From an uncultured bacterium (GTDB lineage Bacteria > Desulfobacterota > Desulfovibrionia > Desulfovibrionales > Desulfovibrionaceae), in contig CAJMRA010000174.1 of the NCBI GenBank assembly GCA_905215675.1, positions 1 to 5,864 on the forward strand: a stretch of DNA of 5,864 nucleotides. The letters are read 5' to 3'. The notes beneath the pieces were generated by a model, which saw nothing but the letters and a program-made list of their open reading frames with translations, was not told the origin of the DNA and ran no database searches. Made by a program: the position numbers and the translations under genes. Of the stretch, positions 1 to 5,864 are shown in pieces (within the stretch, counting starts at the first letter, position 1; each line of letters starts with the position of its first letter).

Positions 1-1
1 T

Positions 2-56
2 TTGGGGGGAAGGGAACCACCTCTCGCGCTAGCAGAGGGGGTTCCCTTCCCCCCAA
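2..56. repeat. Long near-perfect inverted repeat (hairpin) upstream of tamA
   Basis: The left arm at 2-24 pairs with the right arm at 34-56. There are 22 Watson-Crick pairs, one A/G mismatch (19 against 39) and a 9-base loop at 25-33. The outer part is a pure purine run (4-16) facing a pure pyrimidine run (42-54), with six G-C pairs next to the stem end. RNA copied from either strand would fold very stably. It may be a transcription terminator for a gene to the left, or a dispersed intergenic repeat. No T-tract follows it on the plus strand (GCAG comes next). On the minus strand the visible flank reads AAA, so a classic intrinsic terminator is not shown. Confidence 0.85.
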
Positions 57-125
57 GCAGTCTGAGGCCCTTTCCCCGCCGCGGCCGCGCTTGCAGCATG
101 ACTGCTTTCACGATATCACCACAAG

Positions 126-188
126 ATGTTGGTTCGCATATTCTTTATCGTGCTGGCGCTGTGTTGCGGAATAATGATGCAGGGCTGC
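126..188 (+). other. Candidate lipoprotein signal peptide of TamA (cleavage before C21)
   Basis: The encoded N-terminus has one Arg at position 4, a hydrophobic core from I5 to M18, and Q19-G20-C21. Gly at -1 and Cys at +1 fit signal peptidase II. Met at -3 and Gln at -2 are less common than the usual Leu and Ala/Ser. The next roughly 28 residues are flexible and polar, as expected of a lipoprotein tether before POTRA1. G22 at +2 does not suggest inner-membrane retention under the enterobacterial Asp+2 rule. The alternative is an ordinary signal cleaved near A25, but the -3 residue there is Leu, which is unfavourable. Confidence 0.55.
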
Positions 189-2120
189 GGACTGCTGGCC
201 GATCAGGCGACGCAATCCGGCAAAAAGGCATCCGCGGAAGCGCCGGAGGAAAACGCATGGCCTACCGAGCCTGTTCCCTATACGGCCGCCGTTCGTGTGG
301 ACGGACAAAAGCGCGGCGGCGACCTCAGGGAACGCATGGAAAAACTCAGCGAACTGCTGCGGCTGAAGAACGAGCCGCCGGATGGTCTGCTGGGGCTGGA
401 ACGCCGCGCCCGTAGCGATGCGGCCACAGCGTTGCAACTCCTGCACGCGCAAGGGTATTACGACGGCGAGGTTTCGCTGGATATGCAGACGGAAACCCGC
501 CCCGCCAAGGTGATCCTGCGACTGACCCCCGGCAGCCGCTACGTCCTGGGCGAAACCCGCGTCGCCTACAGCCCCGCGCCCCTCATCCCCGAAAACATCC
601 GCAATGCCAGCCGCGCCGCGACCTACAGCGGCATTTCCGCCCTGTGGGGCAGTCCCGTCCGGCAGCCCCTGCCGCCGCCGGACTTTTCCCCGACCATCGC
701 CCGCCTCCACAAGAACGATCCGGCCGTTGCCGACACCATCCTTGCCGCCGTGGAACGGCTCCCCGAGAATCTGCACCGGCGCGGCTATCCCTTTGCCGCC
801 ATCACGGCGACGCGCTACCTGCTGGATCGGGAAAAACGGACGCTGGATGTGGAAGTGGACATTGATCCCGGCCCCCCGGCAACGCTGGGCGACATTCGCG
901 TCGTCGGCAACGAGCAGGTCAGCGCCGACTATCTGCACCGCCTCCTTCCCTGGGTTCCCGGCGAGGACCCGTGGAATCAGATCCGCATGGAGCGTTTCGG
1001 GGAGCAGCTGCGGGAACTGGGCCTGTTCCGCTCCGTCGAAATCAAACCCGCAGAGAATGCGGCTTCCCTGAAAAGCACCGGGGACAGCGCCGCGCCCCTG
1101 CCCATGGAAATTCACGTCAAGGAAACTCCGGCCTTCCGCACGGTGGGAGCCGAAGCCCACTACGATACGGCAACCGGACTGGGCGTCAACGCTCACTGGG
1201 AGCATCGCAACGCCTTCGGCAACGGCGAAAAGATCACCGTGGACGCGCCCTATTCCTACGACAAGAAAGGCTTGCAGACCGAACTGGTCAAGCCCGCCGT
1301 GGGCAGCCGCCATACAACCCTGCGCGGACGCCTTGCCGCCCTGGACGAAACGACGGACGCCTACGACAAGGAAGCTCTCGACGGTTTCCTGCGTCTGGAG
1401 CATCGCGTCAACCGCGCATGGTGGATAGGTCTCGGCGTCGGCGGCGAAGGCGGCAAACTCGCGGAAAATGCGCGCGACGCGGCCCTGTACAGCTATTTCG
1501 GCCCTAATCTGACCCTGCGCCGCGATACGCGCAATCTCCGCGTCTCGCCCACGGCCGGGAGCAATATCGCGCTCAAGGGCAGTCCCTACACGGGCTATTA
1601 TCATACGCCCTTCACGGCCTACGCCCAGGAACTGGACGCCATGTTCTACTATGCGCCCTTCAAGGCCGACGACGAAGATCCCCGCAATGCCAAGGCGCCG
1701 CTGGTGCTGGCCGCCCGCCTGCGCGCAGGCAGCCTGATGGGCACGAGCCTGCAACAGGCCCCCAGCCCCCTGCGCTACTTCGCGGGCGGCGCCAGTTCCG
1801 TACGCGGCTACAAATATCAGACCCTCGGCCCCAAGGATGCGGGCGGCGAACCGCTGGGCGGCCGCTCCTACAATGTCGTCAATCTGGAAACGCGCTTCCG
1901 CGTTACGGACGAAATAGGCTTCGTCCCCTTTCTGGACGGCGGCATGGCCTACCGCGACGCCCTGCCCGGCTGGTTCAGCGACATGCGCTGGGGCGCGGGG
2001 CTCGGCCTGCGCTACTACACGCCTATAGGCCCCCTGCGTCTGGACGTGGCAACGCCGCTGAATCCCGAAGACGGCGATCCCCCCCTGCAATTCTATGTCA
2101 GCATAGGACAATCCTTCTGA
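126..2120 (+). CDS. tamA: TamA, outer-membrane Omp85-family component of the translocation and assembly module
   Basis: This is a 664-residue Omp85-superfamily protein, expected in the outer membrane as the partner of TamB; E. coli TamA is about 577 residues. Residues 1-21 form an export signal (MLVR, then a hydrophobic core from I5 to M18) ending in MQGC, a plausible lipobox with C21 as acceptor. Residues 22-50 are an Ala/Glu/Pro-rich linker. Three POTRA-like units follow at about 51-135, 138-250 and 253-335; the third contains GDIRVVGNEQVS, typical of the last POTRA. The barrel spans about 336-664. It holds the loop-6 signature SSVRGYKYQTLGP (V559-R560-G561-Y562), which resembles TamA more than BamA, and ends in FYVSIGQSF with a terminal Phe as in barrel-assembly signals. 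Three rather than five POTRAs and the adjacent tamB support TamA over BamA. POTRA2 looks enlarged at about 152-190. The start at 126 is chosen because it gives the complete signal peptide, although no strong Shine-Dalgarno precedes it. The stop overlaps the tamB start. Confidence 0.93.
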   Translation: MLVRIFFIVLALCCGIMMQGCGLLADQATQSGKKASAEAPEENAWPTEPVPYTAAVRVDGQKRGGDLRERMEKLSELLRLKNEPPDGLLGLERRARSDAATALQLLHAQGYYDGEVSLDMQTETRPAKVILRLTPGSRYVLGETRVAYSPAPLIPENIRNASRAATYSGISALWGSPVRQPLPPPDFSPTIARLHKNDPAVADTILAAVERLPENLHRRGYPFAAITATRYLLDREKRTLDVEVDIDPGPPATLGDIRVVGNEQVSADYLHRLLPWVPGEDPWNQIRMERFGEQLRELGLFRSVEIKPAENAASLKSTGDSAAPLPMEIHVKETPAFRTVGAEAHYDTATGLGVNAHWEHRNAFGNGEKITVDAPYSYDKKGLQTELVKPAVGSRHTTLRGRLAALDETTDAYDKEALDGFLRLEHRVNRAWWIGLGVGGEGGKLAENARDAALYSYFGPNLTLRRDTRNLRVSPTAGSNIALKGSPYTGYYHTPFTAYAQELDAMFYYAPFKADDEDPRNAKAPLVLAARLRAGSLMGTSLQQAPSPLRYFAGGASSVRGYKYQTLGPKDAGGEPLGGRSYNVVNLETRFRVTDEIGFVPFLDGGMAYRDALPGWFSDMRWGAGLGLRYYTPIGPLRLDVATPLNPEDGDPPLQFYVSIGQSF

Positions 2121-2122
2121 TG
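2105..2122 (+). promoter_or_regulatory. Translational coupling site: tamB ribosome binding site and TGATG overlap
   Basis: The tamA stop codon TGA occupies 2118-2120 and the tamB ATG begins on its last base, at 2120. AGGA at 2105-2108 lies inside the tamA 3' end, 11 bases before the ATG, and is the best visible Shine-Dalgarno candidate. The spacing is somewhat long. The one-base overlap suggests that ribosomes finishing tamA can restart on tamB, tying the output of the two partners together. Confidence 0.75.
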
Positions 2123-5100
2123 GAAGCCAGCATCACCCCCGACGTCCCCGCCGGGCCTCCCTCCCCGACCCCCCGGCGCTCCCCGAAGCCCCGCCGCGCT
2201 CTCCGCCTTCTGCGCCTTCTGGGTATCTCCCTGCTGGTCCTGATACTGTGCGTCGGCATCGCGGCCGGGGCCGCGCTGCACTGGCTGAACGGCGACAACG
2301 GCCGCCGCTGGCTGGAAGATACCGTCAACGCCGCCCTGAAAGCGCCGCTGGAAGCCGCGGGCCTGACGCTGCGCATCGAAAATCTGCGCGGTTCCCTGCC
2401 GTGCGACATCACGCTGAACGTCTCGCTGGGCGATACGGACGGCATCTGGCTCGCCGTTCGCGACGCCTCCCTTGTCTGGGGCCGCGAAGGAACAGCCCTG
2501 CGCGTCTCCCGCCTGCATGTGGCGGACGCGACGCTGTCCCGCCTGCCCGCGCTCCCCCCCTCGCCGCCGGAGCCGCAGCTCTCCGCCGCCGGGACGCTGG
2601 ACATGGTGCGCGACGCCCTCGGCACGGTCGGGAATCAGCTGGCCGCGCTGGACTTCCTGCCCGAAATCCGCGTGGACTCGCTGGATATCCGCTACCGCAT
2701 GCCCGCCGCATCGGCGGCGCTGGACATCGCCGCCCCCGGCACGCAGGCCCCGTGGCTCACGGCCCGCGTCTCCGGGACCCTGAACGCCCGCTTTTCCCGG
2801 ACGTTCGATCTCGACGGGGACCTGAAACTGGAAGCGGATCTGGGCGATGCCTCCGCCACTCCCGTCACGTCCGCCCGTCTTGCGCTGTCCCTGAACGCCG
2901 CCGCGGGCGTCGAACTCCTGAACGCCCGTATCCGGGAACTCTCCGGCGCTCTCGTCAGCCCCTTCGGCGACGTGACCCTTTCCCTTGCCGGAAATCTCGA
3001 AACCACGCCGCCCGCGGCCGACTGGCTGCGCGCCCCCCTTGATCTGACCCTGCGCGCCGCCTATCGCCCCTCGCTCGCCGCGCGCCTTGCGGCCGTCGTG
3101 GCCGACGGCATGCGCCCCGCCGACGTGCTCCATGCCTTTCCTCCCGCCGACCTGTCCCTGCGGCTGTTCGGCATGGCCGATGCCCCGGGGCTGCGTCTTC
3201 AGGCCGACGCAGCCTCCCTGCGCGCGCTCTGCCTGCCCGGTCTGCCCCATCTGACGGAATCCCGCGTCCTGCTGGAAAGCAGCGGCCTGGCATGGGCGGC
3301 CCTGCTGCGCGAGGAAGCCGCGACCTCGGATATCCGCCTCACGGCCGACAGCCGCGCCGGTACGGCCCCGCTGCACCTGCATCTTGCCGCCGACGCCGCT
3401 CAGGATACGGGCGGCGCGGCGCGCCGCATTTCCCTGCCCCTTGTCAGTTTTTCCGCCCCCGGCGCAACCGTACAGGGACAATGGCATATCCATCCCCTTC
3501 TGCCGCCGAACGCCTCGGGCGTCCCCTCCCTGCTGCGCGATATTCTCGACGCCCTGCCGCCGCAGGAAGGCGAACTCCGTGCCGTCGTCGATGACTGGGC
3601 CGCGCTGGGCGCGGTTCTGAGCAGCCTGCTCGACATTTCGCTCCCCTGCTCCGGCGACGCCGCGCATCTGACGCTCACGGCCGCCCTGCCCGATCTGCAA
3701 CATCAGCAGGTACAGCTTGCGCTTCAGGCCCCCCGCCTGCAAGCCGGTCCCTCGCGGCTGGAGGGCGTCAGTCTCGACGCGCGCCTGTCCGACGATACCC
3801 TGACCAGCCATCTCCAGCTGGACGGCCGTCTGCAGCAGCTGCGCGTCCCCGGCTTCCGTCTCCGGCAGGCCGCCCTTGCCCTCAAGGGCACTCCCGAAAC
3901 CCTGACCGTCAGCGGGACCACCGAAGGCGATCTCCAGGCCCGCCTTGCCCTGCGCTGGAAGCCCGGCGAACTCGAAATTCAGCGTCTTGCCGCCTCCCTG
4001 CCGCAACTGCACATCGGCGTGACCACAAGCCCCGGCGCGCTGCTCCGCTATCGTCTGCCCGGCCTGCACAACACGGACGAGACCTCCGGGCCCTCGCTGG
4101 CCTTTTCCCGCTGGCGCATGGACATACAACCTTCCGGGCATCTTGTGCTGGACGGCTCCCTTTCGGCCCAGTCCCTCAAGGCCGCGGCGCGCCTCCAGAC
4201 CCCGAATCTTGCCGCATGGCGCGCCCTTGTTCCGGCCCTGCCCGACGGCGCGCTTTCCTTCAGGGCGGATCTGTCGGGAACGCCCCGCCGCCCTTCCGGG
4301 ACCTTCTCGCTCAAGGCCGACGACATCCGTCTTCCCGATATGCCGCTTCCGCCCCTGAGCGCCGTCCTCGACGGCAAACTGGGGGCCGCCGGGCTCGACG
4401 CCGCTCTCGCCCTTGATCCCCGGACGCTTCAGGCCCTCGGCAGCGAAAATGCCCGCCTGACGATGCACATTCCCGTGACCTTCACTCCCGACGGCCTGCC
4501 CCTGCCCGCCATGAACGCCCCCCTGAAAGGCTCCCTGCGCTGGAACGGACAAGTCGCCCCCCTCTGGCGGCTGGCGCCGCTGGCGGATCGGCGTCTGACA
4601 GGCAGACTCGCGGCGGATCTCTCCGTCGGCGGAACCCTCGCCGCGCCCAGTCCCTCCGGCAGCGTCTCGCTTGTCAACGGACGTTTCGAGGACGTGGCCC
4701 TCGGCGTGGAACTGCGCGCCATCAATCTCCAGGCAACCCTGCAACGCGGGAACCATCGCGCCCGTTCCTTCCTCGATCGCCTCGGAACCCTTCGACTCTC
4801 CGCCGACGCCTCCGACGGTCGCGGCGGCAGCCTGCGCATTTCCGGCACGCTGCGGCCCTCGGTCCTCGGCATCGATGCCGACGCCCGGCTCAACAAATTG
4901 CAGCCCCTGCGGCGTCGCGACGTGCACGTCGCCCTTTCCGGCACGCTCGGCGTCCGGGGAACGCTTGAAGCTCCCGCCCTGCAAGCCGCCATCGAAATCA
5001 ACGAGGGTCTTCTGCTGCTCAACAATCTTCCCTCCGGCGGCGTGACGACCCTGCCGGTAACGGACAAGAACGCCCCGCCCGCCCGGGCCGTAACCTCCTC

Positions 5101-5845
5101 GCCCATCAAGGGAACCCTCAACGCCACCGTGAATACCGCTCCCCGCTCCGGCTTCATCGTGCGCGGCTACGGCCTTGAAAGCGACTGGGGAATCCGTCTC
5201 AGCGCCTCGGGCCCCCTGACATCCCCCCTCGTCACCGGCAACATCTTCGCCCGCAGCGGCAAGTTGCAGCTCCTCAACAAGGAATTCGTCCTGTCGCAGG
5301 GGCGCGTCTCCTTCAGCGGCGGAGCCGTGAGCAATCCGCAAATCGCCCTGACGCTTACCCGCGACGCCGGGGACATCGAGGCCGACGTCGTCCTTTCCGG
5401 TTCGGCGCAGCGCCCCAAACTCTCCCTTGAAAGCCGCCCCGCGCTGCCTCAGGAGGAAATCATTTCCCGCGTGCTCTTCGGGCGCGACAGCAAGGACCTC
5501 GGCCGCTGGGAAAGCCTGCGTCTGGCCGCGGCCGTCGCCGAACTGGCCGGATTCGGAACTTCCGGTTCCGGCGTCATGGACTTTGCCCGCAAGGCCTCCG
5601 GCATGGACGTCCTGCGTATCAACTCCCGCAACACCACCTCTTCCGACGGCGAAGAAAACGAGGAAACAACCCTCGAAGCCGGAAAATTCATCGGAGAAAA
5701 ACTCTATCTCGGCGTCGAACAGGGAACCCGCGCCGACAGCACCGCCGTCCTCATCGAACTGGAACTCACCCCGCGCACCAAACTCCAGATGCGCACCGAA
5801 AGCCAGAACACCAGCGGCAATATCCGCTGGAAGAAAAATTATTAG
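2120..5845 (+). CDS. tamB: TamB, inner-membrane-anchored periplasm-spanning component of the translocation and assembly module
   Basis: This 1241-residue protein is close to the roughly 1259 of E. coli TamB. Residues 1-28 are a Pro/Arg-rich cytoplasmic leader, followed by one hydrophobic anchor at about 29-53, giving an N-in, periplasm-out topology. The segment after it (about 81-143) matches the TamB N-terminal pattern: ENLRGSL at 87-93, DGIWLAV at 107-113, then a RLPALP run at about 141-146. The long middle is Leu/Ala-rich and beta-rich with recurring SGT- and GTL-type strand turns, for example GTLAAPSPSGSVSLVNGRF at 838-856. This fits the lipid-binding beta-groove of AsmA-like/TamB proteins. 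The C-terminal DUF490 domain covers about 880-1241 and includes FIVRGYGL at 1012-1019, TGNIFARSGKLQLLNKEF from 1039, LPQEEIISRVLFGR at 1109-1122 and a terminal Tyr. An acidic stretch (GEENEE) lies near 1176. Family knowledge places the C-terminal domain in contact with TamA and implicates TamB in outer-membrane protein insertion and phospholipid transport. The start is fixed by the overlap with tamA. Confidence 0.95.
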   Translation: MEASITPDVPAGPPSPTPRRSPKPRRALRLLRLLGISLLVLILCVGIAAGAALHWLNGDNGRRWLEDTVNAALKAPLEAAGLTLRIENLRGSLPCDITLNVSLGDTDGIWLAVRDASLVWGREGTALRVSRLHVADATLSRLPALPPSPPEPQLSAAGTLDMVRDALGTVGNQLAALDFLPEIRVDSLDIRYRMPAASAALDIAAPGTQAPWLTARVSGTLNARFSRTFDLDGDLKLEADLGDASATPVTSARLALSLNAAAGVELLNARIRELSGALVSPFGDVTLSLAGNLETTPPAADWLRAPLDLTLRAAYRPSLAARLAAVVADGMRPADVLHAFPPADLSLRLFGMADAPGLRLQADAASLRALCLPGLPHLTESRVLLESSGLAWAALLREEAATSDIRLTADSRAGTAPLHLHLAADAAQDTGGAARRISLPLVSFSAPGATVQGQWHIHPLLPPNASGVPSLLRDILDALPPQEGELRAVVDDWAALGAVLSSLLDISLPCSGDAAHLTLTAALPDLQHQQVQLALQAPRLQAGPSRLEGVSLDARLSDDTLTSHLQLDGRLQQLRVPGFRLRQAALALKGTPETLTVSGTTEGDLQARLALRWKPGELEIQRLAASLPQLHIGVTTSPGALLRYRLPGLHNTDETSGPSLAFSRWRMDIQPSGHLVLDGSLSAQSLKAAARLQTPNLAAWRALVPALPDGALSFRADLSGTPRRPSGTFSLKADDIRLPDMPLPPLSAVLDGKLGAAGLDAALALDPRTLQALGSENARLTMHIPVTFTPDGLPLPAMNAPLKGSLRWNGQVAPLWRLAPLADRRLTGRLAADLSVGGTLAAPSPSGSVSLVNGRFEDVALGVELRAINLQATLQRGNHRARSFLDRLGTLRLSADASDGRGGSLRISGTLRPSVLGIDADARLNKLQPLRRRDVHVALSGTLGVRGTLEAPALQAAIEINEGLLLLNNLPSGGVTTLPVTDKNAPPARAVTSSPIKGTLNATVNTAPRSGFIVRGYGLESDWGIRLSASGPLTSPLVTGNIFARSGKLQLLNKEFVLSQGRVSFSGGAVSNPQIALTLTRDAGDIEADVVLSGSAQRPKLSLESRPALPQEEIISRVLFGRDSKDLGRWESLRLAAAVAELAGFGTSGSGVMDFARKASGMDVLRINSRNTTSSDGEENEETTLEAGKFIGEKLYLGVEQGTRADSTAVLIELELTPRTKLQMRTESQNTSGNIRWKKNY

Positions 5846-5849
5846 CGGA

Positions 5850-5864
5850 ATGGAAATATTGAGG
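5850..5864 (+). CDS. Possible start of a downstream gene, cut by the window edge
   Basis: An ATG at 5850, four bases after the tamB stop, opens a frame reading MEILR up to the window end. The close spacing would suit another operon member. The only Shine-Dalgarno-like bases before it are GCGGA at 5845-5849, directly against the ATG and so poorly placed. An alternative is that GAGG at 5861-5864 is the ribosome binding site of a gene starting just beyond the window. Five codons are too few to identify a product. Confidence 0.2.

Noticed and set aside
81..95. Sigma-54-type promoter around GGCCGCGCTTGCA
   Set aside because: The GG and GC elements are 10 bases apart rather than the required 12, so the spacing does not fit.
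91..119. TTGCAG, 17 bases, TATCAC as a housekeeping promoter
   Set aside because: Only 3 of 6 and 4 of 6 consensus bases match, and the start point would fall at about the tamA ATG, leaving no leader.
2..415. 137-codon plus-strand frame at the left edge
   Set aside because: It runs through the inverted repeat and then overlaps tamA in another frame. The product is low-complexity Arg/Gly-rich and has no family resemblance.
108..2111. 667-codon minus-strand reading frame opposite tamA
   Set aside because: It is in exact codon register with tamA, has a composition set by reverse-complemented GC-rich codons, shows no domain or signal peptide, and starts on a TTG. tamA is a clear family match on the other strand.
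126..2120. Assignment of the barrel protein as BamA
   Set aside because: There is room for only about three POTRA units rather than five, the loop-6 region resembles TamA, and tamB follows directly.
2093..5341. 1082-codon minus-strand reading frame opposite tamB
   Set aside because: It is in codon register with tamB and Gly/Gln/Arg-rich with no recognisable fold. It is explained by the lack of TTA, CTA and TCA codons in tamB.

Overview
This window holds a complete two-gene tamA-tamB operon, the translocation and assembly module of a diderm bacterium, and almost nothing else. The DNA is clearly GC-rich, and its codons strongly prefer G or C at the third position. The TamA and TamB sequences are divergent from the enterobacterial ones. 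Together with the long purine/pyrimidine hairpin upstream, this suggests a GC-rich delta-type proteobacterium such as a Desulfovibrionaceae member. That taxonomic guess is an impression and was not tested by any search.

Layout. Positions 2-56 form a long, nearly perfect inverted repeat, which probably marks the boundary with an upstream gene outside the window. Positions 57-125 hold no gene, no convincing promoter and no strong ribosome binding site. tamA runs from 126 to 2120 (664 aa). It carries an N-terminal export signal that looks like a lipoprotein signal, three POTRA-like domains and a C-terminal Omp85 beta-barrel with the VRGY loop-6 motif and a terminal Phe. tamB follows from 2120 to 5845 (1241 aa). 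Its start codon overlaps the tamA stop codon by one base (TGATG). It has one N-terminal transmembrane anchor, a long beta-rich periplasmic body and the conserved TamB/DUF490 C-terminal domain. The last 19 bases may hold the start of another co-transcribed gene.

How they work together. In the studied systems TamA sits in the outer membrane and TamB is anchored in the inner membrane and spans the periplasm, with its C-terminal domain contacting the TamA POTRA region. The pair is linked to insertion of some outer-membrane proteins and, through TamB, to phospholipid transport toward the outer membrane. The one-base overlap here would favour paired production of the two partners.

I found no undescribed system. 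The points most worth a second look are the candidate lipoprotein signal on TamA, an apparent insertion in its second POTRA domain, and the unassigned hairpin at the left edge. Two very long antisense reading frames are best explained as codon-bias artefacts.
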